Shown here: positions 17,239 through 26,456 of the stretch, piece after piece
Layout of the letters: each line of letters begins with the position of its first letter
How positions within the stretch are numbered: the stretch's first letter is position 1
From: Bifidobacterium olomucense
Lineage (GTDB): Bacteria; Actinomycetota; Actinomycetes; Actinomycetales; Bifidobacteriaceae
Length of the DNA: 64,000 nucleotides
Direction: 5' to 3'
NCBI RefSeq assembly: GCF_012932375.1
Contig: NZ_JAAIIG010000001.1
Coordinates: 248,001 to 312,000 of the forward strand
Made by a program: the position numbers and the translations under genes
The notes under the pieces: model-generated
Databases searched by the model: none
Told to the model about the DNA's origin: nothing
Seen by the model: the letters and a program-made list of their open reading frames with translations, nothing else

Positions 17239-17652
17239 TCAGTGCTTGATAGTCACATTCATACGAACCGGGGTCTCCTGCACGTAGGTGTGCTTCACCG
17301 TGCAGCCCTTCTCGATGTGGCGCGTAACGCGTTCCTTGAGCTTTTCCGCATCCTCGTCCGAGAGACCGGCGGCGGAGGCATCCACCACAACCTGCTCCTC
17401 AAAACCGGTATAGGCATCGGTTTCAGGATCGTAGGAGCCATCCACCACGATCTTGGCGCCCTTGCCCTCGCCCAGAGTATGCTCGATGGCGAATTGGCTG
17501 GACAACGCCGCGCAACCTGCCAAGGCGACCTTCATCAGATCGCCGGGCGTAAACTGACCGCGATCCTTACCGAACTTGATATGAGCGCCGTCATCGCTGA
17601 ACGCATCCCACGAACCGTCCTTGTTGCGCTCGACCCACAGTCGCTTACCCAT
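17239..17652 (-). CDS. OsmC/Ohr-family thiol peroxidase-like protein
   Basis: A 137-residue cytoplasmic protein of the OsmC fold. The two redox cysteines are in [10 protein letters not shown] (about residue 47) and EKGCTVKHT (about 117), the usual spacing. This family reduces organic hydroperoxides, here probably part of oxygen tolerance. AAGGAGG lies 7 bases before the ATG at 17652. It is divergent from thyA with about 110 bases between. Confidence 0.88.
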   Translation of the reverse strand: MGKRLWVERNKDGSWDAFSDDGAHIKFGKDRGQFTPGDLMKVALAGCAALSSQFAIEHTLGEGKGAKIVVDGSYDPETDAYTGFEEQVVVDASAAGLSDEDAEKLKERVTRHIEKGCTVKHTYVQETPVRMNVTIKH

Positions 17653-17766
17653 AATGTGCCTCCTTATGGCATCTCATGGCGTGTGTTGACTTCTCCATTA
17701 TGCCCCAGCATGTTCCGCTTGGAGTTGTATGTTCGTCGGTCGAGCCCCTGCCGCACCATGGTGCCC

Positions 17767-18639
17767 ATGGCTTTGACTGAAGAACAACTCGCTGACATCC
17801 GTACTCGCATCCCGGCCCGTCCGGACACGACCATTCCGATGCCCTACGAGGATTTGGTCAGAAAGATCCTGGCCGAAGGTACGTTGAAGTCCGATCGCAC
17901 CGGAACCGGCACCATCTCCCTGTTCGGCCAGCAGATCCGCTTTGACCTGTCCGAATACTTCCCGCTGCTGACCACCAAAACCGTGTTCTTCAAAGGATTG
18001 GCCTACGAGCTGCTGTGGTTCCTCAAAGGCTCGTCCAACGTGCGCTGGCTGCAGGAACACAACGTGCATATCTGGGATGAATGGGCGGATGAAAACGGTG
18101 ACCTTGGTCCGGTGTACGGCGTGCAGTGGCGCTCGTGGCCGGCGCCGACCCCCGAAGATCCCAATCGCACCATCGATCAGATCGCCAATGTGATGGATCT
18201 GATCAAACACCACCCTGATTCACGCCGCATGATCGTTTCCGCATGGAATCCGGCTGAAGTGGAGCAGATGGCCCTGCCTCCATGCCACGCCCTGTTCCAG
18301 TTCTATGTGGCGGACGGACGGTTAAGCTGCCAGCTGTATCAGCGCTCCTGCGACATGTTCCTCGGTGTGCCGTTCAACATCGCCTCCTATTCGCTGCTGA
18401 CGTTGATGATGGCGCAGCAGGCCGGTCTTCAGCCCGGTGAGTTCATATGGACCGGCGGCGACTGCCATGTCTATGACAACCACATCGACCAGGTGCTGGA
18501 ACAGCTTTCCCGCGACCCGTATCCGTACCCGACGATCGACATCCGTAAGGCCGATTCCCTGTTCGACTATCAATACGATGACTTCACCATCGTCGGATAT
18601 CAGCATCACCCCACCATCAAGGCTCCTGTTGCCGTCTGA
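17767..18639 (+). CDS. thyA: Thymidylate synthase
   Basis: A 290-residue cytoplasmic enzyme that methylates dUMP to dTMP with methylene-tetrahydrofolate. It shows [17 protein letters not shown] at the phosphate-binding Arg, the catalytic Cys in [13 protein letters not shown], and [18 protein letters not shown] with [12 protein letters not shown], all standard. ATG 17767 is used. In-frame ATG 17758 and GTG 17761 are alternatives, and no Shine-Dalgarno separates them. It pairs with folA 267 bases downstream, which regenerates the folate cofactor. The gap carries hairpins and two copies of a 45-bp intergenic repeat. Confidence 0.96.
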   Translation: MALTEEQLADIRTRIPARPDTTIPMPYEDLVRKILAEGTLKSDRTGTGTISLFGQQIRFDLSEYFPLLTTKTVFFKGLAYELLWFLKGSSNVRWLQEHNVHIWDEWADENGDLGPVYGVQWRSWPAPTPEDPNRTIDQIANVMDLIKHHPDSRRMIVSAWNPAEVEQMALPPCHALFQFYVADGRLSCQLYQRSCDMFLGVPFNIASYSLLTLMMAQQAGLQPGEFIWTGGDCHVYDNHIDQVLEQLSRDPYPYPTIDIRKADSLFDYQYDDFTIVGYQHHPTIKAPVAV

Positions 18640-18687
18640 CGCTGCACGTCAAACGGCAACCTTCGGTCCCACTTGTGGTGTGGGACC
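18628..18687 (+). other. Two hairpins at the end of thyA
   Basis: gttgccgt (18628-18635) pairs with acggcaac (18653-18660), and ggtcccac pairs with gtgtgggacc (18666-18687). Neither has a T run, so they may be processing or weak stop signals. Confidence 0.45.
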
Positions 18688-18690
18688 TCA

Positions 18691-18735
18691 CCTCGCCTAC
18701 GGACAGTCCACTGGACTGTCCGCTTTACGGCTCGG
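18691..18735. repeat. 45-bp intergenic repeat, copy 1
   Basis: Identical over 45 bp to 18803-18847. The core is a near-perfect palindrome ggacagtcca-c-tggactgtcc at 18701-18721. Confidence 0.9.
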
Positions 18736-18802
18736 TCCTGCAATTATGGACTCGCCGGTGGCGAGCTTGTACTACCTTCGTTCGGCTATCGCCTCACTCA
18801 GG

Positions 18803-18847
18803 CCTCGCCTACGGACAGTCCACTGGACTGTCCGCTTTACGGCTCGG
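18803..18847. repeat. 45-bp intergenic repeat, copy 2
   Basis: A perfect copy of 18691-18735, 112 bp further on. The sequence between the copies (18776-18803) also resembles the flank of the third copy at 27.7 kb in reverse orientation. Confidence 0.9.
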
Positions 18848-18906
18848 CCGTCTGACATACCCACTACACTAAGTGCAGTTCCGCAAATCCAGGAGGAGTA
18901 AGCGAA

Positions 18907-19569
18907 ATGGAGCATGACAGTAGCCGTAGCGGCTATCACGAACCCGAGCCCGGGACTGCCGGGCTTGAAGCCACCGAAGAGGATTGGGGTGATGATTTCC
19001 CCAAGACGTTTTCGGTGAATCTCATTTGGGCCGAAGCCCGCGACAAGGAAGGTCGCGCCGGCGCCATCGGCCTTAAGGGCGGTATGCCTTGGCATCTGTC
19101 CGAAGACATGAAGCATTTCAAGGAACTCACGGTCTCGCATCCGGTTATCATGGGCCGCAAGACGTGGGAATCGCTGGACATGAAATACCGTCCGCTGCCG
19201 AATCGCGACAACATCGTGGTCTCGCATGATCCGATGTATCGGGCTCCGGGGGCCACGGTGGTCACCAGTCTTGAAGACGCGCTTGACTTGGCTCGTCAGG
19301 AGGCGATTCCGGACGACGGCCTTGATCGGTCGGAGATCTGGATTATCGGAGGAGCCCAGCTTTTCGCTGAAGCGTTGCCTTTTGCCGACAAAGCTTATGT
19401 GACGATGCTGGCCGCGAACGTTGAGGCCGACGCCTATGCCCCAGATATGCACACGTTGGTCGAATCCGGTTTGTGGCAGGAGAGCGAAGTCGGTGCTTGG
19501 CTTACGCCCGCTGACCCAAACAGCGGCATCGAGGCTTACCGGTTCGTACTGCTGACCAAAACCAAGTGA
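18907..19569 (+). CDS. folA: Dihydrofolate reductase
   Basis: A 220-residue cytoplasmic enzyme that reduces dihydrofolate to tetrahydrofolate with NADPH. It shows WAEARDKEGRAGAIGLKGGMPWHLSEDMKHF in a DHFR-like arrangement, VIMGRKTWESL for cofactor binding and IWIIGGAQLFAEAL. It has an N-terminal acidic tail of about 35 residues not found in short DHFRs. GGAGGAG lies about 9 bases before the ATG. It works with thyA just upstream and the folate synthesis genes at 36-39 kb. Confidence 0.95.
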   Translation: MEHDSSRSGYHEPEPGTAGLEATEEDWGDDFPKTFSVNLIWAEARDKEGRAGAIGLKGGMPWHLSEDMKHFKELTVSHPVIMGRKTWESLDMKYRPLPNRDNIVVSHDPMYRAPGATVVTSLEDALDLARQEAIPDDGLDRSEIWIIGGAQLFAEALPFADKAYVTMLAANVEADAYAPDMHTLVESGLWQESEVGAWLTPADPNSGIEAYRFVLLTKTK

Positions 19570-19650
19570 TGCGGCACATCGAATAGCATCCGTTGTCCGT
19601 TCCATAACGTCCGATACAGCAACGTTCCTCCAACACCGATGAAAGGCGAT

Positions 19651-20175
19651 ATGAGCACCACCAAGCCCTACACCGTAATGACCGTCTGCACCGGCAACAT
19701 CTGCCGTTCGCCCATGGGCGAGATCATCCTGCGCCACTTCTTCAACGAACGTGGTCTGGGAAACCGCGTGCAGGTGGAGTCCAGCGGCGTCTCTGACGAG
19801 GAATGGAGCCATCCGATCGACCCGCGCGCCGTGCGCGTGTTGCGTGAACGCGGCTATGGCGACGAGATACCGCGCGATCACTTCGCGCATCGCATCTCTC
19901 GTGACGAAATCGAACGCACGGACCTGTTCCTGCCGATGACGGCCTCCCATATGCACGCGTTGCTGCGCATGCTGCCTGCGGGCAAGCGTGCCGAAGTGCA
20001 TATGTATCGTAGCTTTGATCCGAATCTGCCGAAGCCGAAGCCCGGTCGTGAAAGCCAGATCGATCTGGTTGACCCATGGTACGGCGGCCAGCATGAGTTT
20101 GAAGTGGCCATCGACCAGATCGAGGAAGTCGCGCCGTATATCGTCGACTGGGTCGAACAGCAGCTTCAGGACTGA
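19651..20175 (+). CDS. Low-molecular-weight protein tyrosine phosphatase
   Basis: A 174-residue cytoplasmic phosphatase. The active-site loop VCTGNICRSP (CX5R) is near the N-terminus and the general-acid loop is DPWYGG (about residue 137). Start 19651 is chosen because AAAGG lies just before it; ATG 19639 is in the same frame. Its target could be phosphotyrosine on exopolysaccharide or wall regulators, but no such kinase is nearby. It ends before a terminator shared with azlD. Confidence 0.92.
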   Translation: MSTTKPYTVMTVCTGNICRSPMGEIILRHFFNERGLGNRVQVESSGVSDEEWSHPIDPRAVRVLRERGYGDEIPRDHFAHRISRDEIERTDLFLPMTASHMHALLRMLPAGKRAEVHMYRSFDPNLPKPKPGRESQIDLVDPWYGGQHEFEVAIDQIEEVAPYIVDWVEQQLQD

Positions 20176-20200
20176 GGTGCGAACAACCGTATCGACGACA

Positions 20201-20228
20201 AAGACCGGGTTTTCAACACCCGGTCTTT
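20201..20228. terminator. Bidirectional terminator between phosphatase and azlD
   Basis: The stem aagaccgggt / acccggtctt is followed by tt and flanked by a-rich sequence, between convergent genes. Confidence 0.75.
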
Positions 20229-20244
20229 GTCGTATTTGCCTGTA

Positions 20245-20254
20245 TTCGCGCGAA
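20245..20254. repeat. Isolated TTCGCGCGAA palindrome
   Basis: Same core and same aaaag tail as the three copies before gpmA. Here it sits between convergent genes, so it is unlikely to be a promoter operator. Confidence 0.6.
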
Positions 20255-20271
20255 AAGGGGCGAAACTCCGG

Positions 20272-20604
20272 CTAAAACACCAGTTGCACCAGCAGCATAT
20301 AGACGATGGTGCCGCCGGCGATCGACAGGAGCATATTCCGTTTCCAGTAGTGCAGTGCCACGAGTACCACACACGCAGCCAGCTCCGGTACGCCATGCGA
20401 TCCAGTGGTGATCGGCGTATTGCGCAGTGCGTAGACCACCAGAAGACCGGTCATGGCATAGGGGAGCACGGCACCGAGATATTCCACGATGCGTGGAGGT
20501 TGCTTGGATTCCGGAAATACGATGAACGGGAGGAAACGAGTCAACATGGTGCCGATCACCACCGCCACGATGGTGATCACGCCTTGCCATATCGTCATGG
20601 TCAT
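20272..20604 (-). CDS. azlD: Branched-chain amino acid exporter small subunit AzlD
   Basis: A 110-residue membrane protein with about four hydrophobic helices. The N-terminal half has [10 protein letters not shown] and [14 protein letters not shown], typical of AzlD. With AzlC it forms a LIV-E type exporter for branched-chain amino acids or analogues. Its ATG overlaps the azlC stop by 4 bases, so the two are translationally coupled. Confidence 0.9.
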   Translation of the reverse strand: MTMTIWQGVITIVAVVIGTMLTRFLPFIVFPESKQPPRIVEYLGAVLPYAMTGLLVVYALRNTPITTGSHGVPELAACVVLVALHYWKRNMLLSIAGGTIVYMLLVQLVF

Positions 20605-21560
20605 GCCTTCATCTCCTTCTCATGTTCGATCCCGCTGTTGCTGGAAGAGCTCACGGCATCGTCGTTGGCTGCACTTTCGGTATTGGGTTTCAATATGTCC
20701 AAATGAGGACGAAGCACGATGAACGCCACCAGCATTACGGCCATCGACGGAATCATGAAATCATCTGCGCCAAAGATCACCAGACATGCCAGCGAGGACA
20801 GCACGCCGATCATAGCCGCCAGATGTTCGCGATGCGCATTGCTGAGCCACTGATCGAGGAAAATGACCAGGAACAGCGCTGTCAGCACGAATTCCAAGCC
20901 TTCGGTGTTGAAGGGCAAATGCGATCCGATCAGACCGCCCACTGTAGCGCCGGCCACCCAGTAGCTTTGATTGCACGCGGTAACCCACCAATAGAACCAT
21001 CCTCGATCGATGTCCTTGGGGATCTTGGCGGTGGAATTGATGGCGAAGGTTTCGTCGCACATGCCGAAAATCAGGTAGGGACGCTTCCAGCCAAGGCCTT
21101 TGAATGATTTCAGCATGGACAGGCCATAAAAAAGATGACGCGCATTGACCATCAAAGCGAGCAGGAACGCGGCGATGGGATTGAATGCGGACAGCAGAAG
21201 ATTCACGGTGACGAATTCCATAGAGCCGGCGAAGATGAAGGCGCTCATGCACATGGGCCAGATGAATGAGAAACCTTTGGTTCCCATGAGAATGCCGTAC
21301 GAGGCTCCGAGGAACAGGAATCCGAGACAGATGGGTATGGTGAGGGGGAAAGCCGCCTTGAGCGCGGCCCAGCAGGCGGAATGCGTCTGCTGCACGCTGC
21401 CGCGACCGCTGCGACCGTCGTCTGCGACACTTGACGGGTCGGGAATGGTATGGGTGTCGGCAGCGATCCGTCTGTCAGCGTTGTGGATTGTGGAATCGGG
21501 AATCGGGTTTCCTGTCAGGGCGTGTCCTGACTGGTCGATTGGGGACTGGCCTGTCACCAT
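20601..21560 (-). CDS. azlC: Branched-chain amino acid exporter large subunit AzlC
   Basis: A 319-residue membrane protein. A hydrophilic N-terminus of about 70 residues is followed by AzlC-type helices, with [34 protein letters not shown] and [12 protein letters not shown] all recognisable. A hydrophilic Ser/Glu-rich tail ends the protein. Start 21560 has GAAGGGAG at proper spacing; a longer frame exists upstream. Both hydrophilic ends are longer than in many homologues. It forms an operon with azlD (4-base overlap). Confidence 0.92.
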   Translation of the reverse strand: MVTGQSPIDQSGHALTGNPIPDSTIHNADRRIAADTHTIPDPSSVADDGRSGRGSVQQTHSACWAALKAAFPLTIPICLGFLFLGASYGILMGTKGFSFIWPMCMSAFIFAGSMEFVTVNLLLSAFNPIAAFLLALMVNARHLFYGLSMLKSFKGLGWKRPYLIFGMCDETFAINSTAKIPKDIDRGWFYWWVTACNQSYWVAGATVGGLIGSHLPFNTEGLEFVLTALFLVIFLDQWLSNAHREHLAAMIGVLSSLACLVIFGADDFMIPSMAVMLVAFIVLRPHLDILKPNTESAANDDAVSSSSNSGIEHEKEMKA

Positions 21561-21847
21561 GCGTATCTCCCTTCCGTATGTCACCGTATGCCATCACCGT
21601 TCGCGGCTCGATATGTTTTCGGCGTATGTCCGAATCGGCCGGCACCGGTAAGGTACATATCGAGCGTGGTACAAACGGATATACGGTACCGCGCAGTCAC
21701 AACATCGCAGGGCGTGGTTGCCGGGACGATAATCGATGAATCGATGTGGATTTATGGGATTTTATGAAATGATGGTGGTGATATGGCTGTGATCAAGAGA
21801 GGGCTAAGGTGGTGAAAAGGTTGGAAAATCAATGGACACGCCGTAAT
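21561..21847. other. Intergenic stretch, no gene seen
   Basis: The region between azlC and the tRNA promoter contains no convincing coding frame or terminator. It should hold the azlC promoter on the minus strand. Confidence 0.5.
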
Positions 21848-21875
21848 TTGCGTAATCGTGGGCGTTGAGTAATAT
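21848..21875 (+). promoter_or_regulatory. Promoter of tRNA-Asp/tRNA-Phe
   Basis: TTGCGT (21848-21853), 16-base spacer, TAATAT (21870-21875), about 34 bases before the first tRNA base. Confidence 0.55.
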
Positions 21876-21909
21876 ATACATCTGTTGCCTCACGCAAGTG
21901 GGAAAACAC

Positions 21910-21983
21910 GGCCCCGTAGCTCAGTTGGTTAGAGCGCCGCCCTGTCACGGCGGAGGTCACCGGTTCAAGTCCGGCCGGGGTCG
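21910..21983 (+). tRNA. tRNA-Asp(GTC)
   Basis: The acceptor stem is GGCCCCG/CGGGGTC with discriminator G, the anticodon loop CTGTCAC gives GTC, and the T arm is CCGGTTCAAGTCCGG. CCA is not encoded. Identical to the copy at 50248. Confidence 0.96.
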
Positions 21984-22020
21984 CTGGAATGGTGATTCTC
22001 GAAAGAGATTACTGTTCAAT

Positions 22021-22096
22021 GGCTCTGTAGCTCAGTTGGTAGAGCGAGCGACTGAAAATCGCTAGGTCAACGGATCGACGCCGTTCGGAGCCACCA
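22021..22096 (+). tRNA. tRNA-Phe(GAA)
   Basis: The acceptor stem is GGCTCTG/CGGAGCC with a G-T pair, and the anticodon loop CTGAAAA gives GAA. A CCA end is encoded. It is 37 bases after tRNA-Asp and very likely co-transcribed. The T arm reads acggatcgacgccgt, with gatcgac in place of the usual ttcgaat loop pattern. Confidence 0.9.
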
Positions 22097-22100
22097 TGAG

Positions 22101-22141
22101 AAACCTCGTAGGCCAATGATTGCAAGGTCTGCGAGGTTTTT
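22101..22141 (+). terminator. Terminator of tRNA-Asp/tRNA-Phe
   Basis: The stem aaacctcgtag / ctgcgaggttt is followed by tt; it begins 5 bases after tRNA-Phe. Confidence 0.85.
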
Positions 22142-22273
22142 GCATACGTGCAAGCCGGTCTGCATTTGCCGCATACGCGCCATAGGTCGGTTACGGCCCC
22201 GACATAGTTCAATGAATGACTTAATTTAGGTTATTCTCCCAGCGTGTTTTCAGGTTAACGTTCACAACAGGGG

Positions 22274-22312
22274 TACACTGGTGAATCGTTGGGCCGTTCA
22301 ACGGATGAACGG
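22274..22312 (+). promoter_or_regulatory. fucO promoter -10 and 19-bp palindrome
   Basis: A -10-like TACACT at 22274-22279 is followed by an inverted repeat ccgttca-acgga-tgaacgg at 22294-22312, which would lie just inside the transcript. It is a candidate operator or short hairpin. Confidence 0.4.
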
Positions 22313-22359
22313 TTGGCATAAGGATACCGATACGGTACGAGCTCAAAAGGAGAGCATCT

Positions 22360-23511
22360 ATGGTCTATCGCATGATTTTCAACCAGACCGCATACTTCGG
22401 CCGTGGCGCCATCAAGGAAATTCCGGCTGTTGCCAAGCAGCACGGCTTCACCAAGGCCTTCATCGTCACCGATCCGGTGCTGCTGGAAACCGGCACCGCC
22501 GAGAAGGTCACCAAGGTGCTGGACGAGGCCGGTCTGCCGTACGAGGTCTTCTCCAACGTCAAGCCGAACCCGCCGGTCGAGTGCATCAAGGACGGCGTTG
22601 AGAAGTTCGCTGCCTCCGGTGCCGACTTCCTGATCGGTCTGGGCGGCGGCTCTCCGCAGGATACCTGCAAGGGCATCGGCATCATCACCGCTAACCCGGA
22701 GTTCTCTGACGTGCTCTCTCTGGAGGGCGTCGCAGACACTAAGAACCCGTCCGTTCCGATCTTCGGCGTGCCGACCACGGCAGGTACCGCATCCGAGACC
22801 ACCATCAACTATGTGATCACCGATACCGCCAACAAGCGCAAGTTCGTGGCCGTCGACCCGCATGACATCCCGATCGTCGCCTTCGTCGATCCTGATCTGA
22901 CCGACTCCATGCCGCGCGGTCTGAAGGTGGCCACCGGTCTGGACGCCCTGACCCATGCCATCGAGGGCTACATCACCCCGGGTGCGTGGAGCCTGTCCGA
23001 CTGCCTGTCCATGCAGACCATCCGTATGATTGCCAAGAACCTGGCCAAGTCCGCAGATGGTGACATTCCGGCCGGCGAGCAGATGGCATACGCCTCCTAC
23101 ATCACCGGCATGGCCTACTCCAACGTCGGCCTCGGCCTGGTGCACGGCATGGCTCACCCGCTGGGCGGCCGTCTGGGTGTGGCCCACGGCGTTGCCAACG
23201 GCATCCTGCTGGCCCCCGTTATGGAATACAACAAGGACTTCACCGGTGAGAAGTACCGTGACATCGCCGATGCCTTCGGTGTCGAGGACGCCTACACGGG
23301 TGACCTTGAGAAGGTTCGCGAGGAGGCCGTGCAGGCTGTCCACAAGCTGACCGTGGACCTGAAGAACCCGACCACCATCTCCGAGGTGGGTGCCACCGAA
23401 GCCGACCTCGCTCCGCTGGCCCACGACGCCTTCAACGACGTGTGCACCCCGGGCAACCCGCGTAAGGCCACCGAGGAGGACATTCTCGCCATCTACAAGA
23501 GCCTGATGTGA
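22360..23511 (+). CDS. fucO: Lactaldehyde reductase / iron-containing alcohol dehydrogenase
   Basis: A 383-residue cytoplasmic group III dehydrogenase with high identity to FucO. NAD-binding GGGSPQDTCKGIG lies near residue 100. The metal site is D/H-rich, with GLDALTHAIEGYITPGA and GLVHGMAHPLGGRLGVAHG. It reduces lactaldehyde to 1,2-propanediol, the route by which bifidobacteria dispose of fucose carbon. AAAAGGAG lies at good spacing. Codon use is strongly biased, suggesting high expression. Its own terminator follows. Confidence 0.95.
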   Translation: MVYRMIFNQTAYFGRGAIKEIPAVAKQHGFTKAFIVTDPVLLETGTAEKVTKVLDEAGLPYEVFSNVKPNPPVECIKDGVEKFAASGADFLIGLGGGSPQDTCKGIGIITANPEFSDVLSLEGVADTKNPSVPIFGVPTTAGTASETTINYVITDTANKRKFVAVDPHDIPIVAFVDPDLTDSMPRGLKVATGLDALTHAIEGYITPGAWSLSDCLSMQTIRMIAKNLAKSADGDIPAGEQMAYASYITGMAYSNVGLGLVHGMAHPLGGRLGVAHGVANGILLAPVMEYNKDFTGEKYRDIADAFGVEDAYTGDLEKVREEAVQAVHKLTVDLKNPTTISEVGATEADLAPLAHDAFNDVCTPGNPRKATEEDILAIYKSLM

Positions 23512-23583
23512 TCCCATCCTTCTGAGCGAGTTGCTCTCACGGTGTGGTGAACACCGCGCCGTGTGGTAAATGGGGTACATAAG

Positions 23584-23625
23584 AATGGCTCTATTCCGTA
23601 TTTTCTGCGGAATAGAGCCATTTTG
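23584..23625 (+). terminator. fucO terminator
   Basis: Perfect 15-bp arms aatggctctattccg / cggaatagagccatt are followed by ttg. Confidence 0.88.
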
Positions 23626-23721
23626 TGTAACCACATGGAGATGATCTACCGCACGGTGGTAGGTGCCAATGCGGAAAAGAGAAGAGACGGAGACGGGAGC
23701 GGGGAGTGGGAAGAGAAAGAC

Positions 23722-24648
23722 TTATTTCTCGTGCTTCTCGTCGTATTCCTCGTCCGTGGGCGTCTCATCATACAACTTCTTGCCCTGTGCCTCGGCCAAC
23801 TCCATCTGTTCGTTGATCCAAGCGGCTTCAGCAGGGTTGATATCCGCCGAGTTCAGCACTTTCTGCCACACCGGATAGAACAGGTGCATGGCCGGATACA
23901 TGGCGGTGAACAGAATCTCCGGCTTATGCTTGCGCTTGTGTTGCGGATGCGCGTTGAACGTGTTCTTGAAACGACGCATATAGTTCAGGAACGAGCTGAG
24001 TGAAGTATCCATGCGCCGAGCGCTCATCGCGGCGATCATGCGCGGCGAATACACGGTTTTCAGGCCTTTGCCCATCAGATGCAGCGAGATATCGATATCT
24101 TCGTGCATCATATCGGCTTTGTCTCGACACACCTCGTTCGCAATCTGATGCCATGCCGAGGCGCGTAGCGCCATATTCGAACCGAACAGCAGCGGCTGGC
24201 CGCCATCCGCCTTATAGATACGCTTGCGCAGGGAATTGTCGCCCTTCAAACCGAAGTGACGGGAGGGCATGTCATAGTACATCACCGGTCCGGTGGCGCC
24301 CATCGCGGCGGAATCTTCGGTGAAAATGCCGGAAACCACTTCCACCCAATCAGGGCGAATCATGCAGTCGGCGTCAAAACGGCCCAGAATATCGCCGGTT
24401 GCGGCGTTCAAACCGTAATTGCGAGTGGGAATCAGCCCCTGTTCCTCGTTCTGATGCAGCAGACGCACCGGAGCCTCGGGGTGTTCCACAATGAATTGCT
24501 CGACAATGGCGCAGGTGTTGTCGGTCGAACGATTGTCCACCACCAGAATCTCATGTGGCATGACGGTCTGACGAATGGTGTTCAGCAGACAGTCGCGAAT
24601 ACGTTCGGCCTCGTTCCATGCCGGGATGATAATCGAAACGGTGAGCAT
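23722..24648 (-). CDS. Family 2 glycosyltransferase
   Basis: 308 residues. The GT-A fold is visible from LTVSIIIPAWNEAERIRDCL, with the nucleotide-binding DNRSTDNT, the DXD motif as RFDADCMI and a later HEDIDISLHLM acceptor/metal region. The C-terminus is charged (TPTDEEYDEKHEK). It probably transfers a sugar in cell-envelope polysaccharide or glycolipid synthesis; substrate unknown. Start 24648 is chosen: on this strand TATTCT ends 7 bases before it. ATG 24654 is an alternative. It is divergent from the AI-2E gene with a gap of about 100 bases, and both starts look leaderless. Confidence 0.85.
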   Translation of the reverse strand: MLTVSIIIPAWNEAERIRDCLLNTIRQTVMPHEILVVDNRSTDNTCAIVEQFIVEHPEAPVRLLHQNEEQGLIPTRNYGLNAATGDILGRFDADCMIRPDWVEVVSGIFTEDSAAMGATGPVMYYDMPSRHFGLKGDNSLRKRIYKADGGQPLLFGSNMALRASAWHQIANEVCRDKADMMHEDIDISLHLMGKGLKTVYSPRMIAAMSARRMDTSLSSFLNYMRRFKNTFNAHPQHKRKHKPEILFTAMYPAMHLFYPVWQKVLNSADINPAEAAWINEQMELAEAQGKKLYDETPTDEEYDEKHEK

Positions 24649-24746
24649 ACCCATAAGAATAGGCATGCGGGTGTACGCGGCGGATATATGCCGCGAGCAT
24701 AGCCGAATCCGCATGAGCTTCAGCGGCCTCGCTACAATGGTGAGCC

Positions 24747-26456
24747 ATGAGCGAACGCGCGCGAACAACAATCGACTCCGGGGCAGCTGATTTCGACACT
24801 GCCGCTACTGAAGATTCCGGCACCTTGGGCACTGCGGCATCGGCAGATACCGAAAGAATGCATGGGGGAGTGCCCGGCGGAACCGCAGCCATTAATGCCA
24901 CGGGCATGGCAGACGGTTCGGCCGGATATGGTGCCGGTTACGGGCAAGACGATACATCGGACGAGACACGCATCGATTTCGGCACCCTGTTTCCCGCCAA
25001 AGGCGACCCGCGCAGACCTCCCGAATGGTTCAGCCGCGCCCTGCTGTATGTGGCCATAGCCATTGTGGTGTTCACCTTCTGCTGGCGCTCATGGGGCGAC
25101 ATCTCCTATCTGGTGCTGGACATCATCATCTCGCTGTTCTTGGCGCTCGCCGTTGAACCGTTGGTGGTCAAGCTGGTTGAACATGGTTGGAAGCGCGGCG
25201 TTGCCTCAATGGTCTCCTTGGTGGGATTGGCGGTGATCGTCGGTGCGCTGTTCACGTTGTTCGGCAACATGTTCATCCAGCAGATGATCGCCATGGTGCG
25301 CGGATTGCCGGCTATGTATGACGACATCCGTGATCTCGTCAACCAGTACGCCACGTTCCAGCTGCCCGAGATCAATAGCTTGGGCACCGAGATTTTCAAT
25401 AACATCCAAACCTCTTGGGTCACCGATTTCGCCGGAACTGCGATGAGCACGGTGGGAGGCCTGTTCTCGTTCCTTCTGAACGTGATGACCGTGGCGATGA
25501 CCACGTACTACATTTCCGCAGCCGGTCCGAAGCTGCGCCGCTCGTTCTGCCAGTGGCTGGCGCCCAATACGCAGCGCCGATTCCTGCTGGTGTGGACCGT
25601 GGCTCAAGGCCAGATCTCCTCGTTCCTGTTCTCTCGTTCCATCCTGGCGTTGATCAACGCGGCGTGTACGGCGATCTTCCTGGAAGTGCTGCAGGTGCCC
25701 TACTGGCTGCCGCTGGCGTTGTTCTGTGGCGTCGTCTCCCAATTCATTCCTACGGTGGGCACCTACATCGGCGGCGCGTTGCCGGTGCTGTTCGCTTGGG
25801 GCGGCCGTGGCTGGATGTATGCGGTGGCCGTGCTGGTGTTCATCATCGTCTACCAGCAGGTCGAGAACCTGATTCTTTCACCAAAGATCTCCCAGCGAAC
25901 CATGGATATCAACGCCGCGGTGGCATTCCTCGCGGTGCTGGCGTTCGGCTCGCTGTTCGGTGCCTTGGGCGCATTCCTCGCCTTGCCGGTGGTGGCGTCT
26001 ATTCAGGCTATTTTCCGTGTATACACCAAACGGTATGAGTTGGTCGATTCGCCGCTGATGAACGATCCGACGGGTAAGAAATCCAAGATTGTGGAAGCTT
26101 CCGAAGCGTTCGGCGAGCATGTGCTGCAGCCTATCGGCGAGCATATGCCGCGTGCGGCCAAGGGGACGACCAGCCGCGTGCCGATGAATGAGGAGCTGCG
26201 CTTGTTGCAGGAGCAGTTGTATGCCATCCCCGAAACCCACAGGGAGATTGATTCCGACGATTCCGCGACTGTGGCGATTCCTCAGCATGTGCTGTCCGCC
26301 AATGCTTCCGGTGCCGGAAACGCCGGAAATACGGGAATCAATGCGCTGAAGGGAGTGCAGGACACGCAGGATGCTGATGATGACGACGCATCGGCAGCCA
26401 GCGCTCGCACTGCTTCTGCCTCGGTATCCGACAATCCGAGAGCGGGGTGGCGCTGA
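24747..26456 (+). CDS. AI-2E/PerM family transporter
   Basis: A 569-residue membrane protein. A flexible N-terminal tail of about 90 residues is followed by about 8 membrane helices, with the family signatures VVSQFIPTVGTYIGGALPVL and VYQQVENLILSPKISQRTMDI. A hydrophilic C-terminal tail of about 130 residues follows. Relatives export autoinducer-2 or act in ion balance; which applies is unknown. TACAAT at 24733-24738 ends 8 bases before ATG, so it is probably leaderless. Both long tails are unusual for the family. The next gene overlaps its stop. Confidence 0.88.
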   Translation: MSERARTTIDSGAADFDTAATEDSGTLGTAASADTERMHGGVPGGTAAINATGMADGSAGYGAGYGQDDTSDETRIDFGTLFPAKGDPRRPPEWFSRALLYVAIAIVVFTFCWRSWGDISYLVLDIIISLFLALAVEPLVVKLVEHGWKRGVASMVSLVGLAVIVGALFTLFGNMFIQQMIAMVRGLPAMYDDIRDLVNQYATFQLPEINSLGTEIFNNIQTSWVTDFAGTAMSTVGGLFSFLLNVMTVAMTTYYISAAGPKLRRSFCQWLAPNTQRRFLLVWTVAQGQISSFLFSRSILALINAACTAIFLEVLQVPYWLPLALFCGVVSQFIPTVGTYIGGALPVLFAWGGRGWMYAVAVLVFIIVYQQVENLILSPKISQRTMDINAAVAFLAVLAFGSLFGALGAFLALPVVASIQAIFRVYTKRYELVDSPLMNDPTGKKSKIVEASEAFGEHVLQPIGEHMPRAAKGTTSRVPMNEELRLLQEQLYAIPETHREIDSDDSATVAIPQHVLSANASGAGNAGNTGINALKGVQDTQDADDDDASAASARTASASVSDNPRAGWR

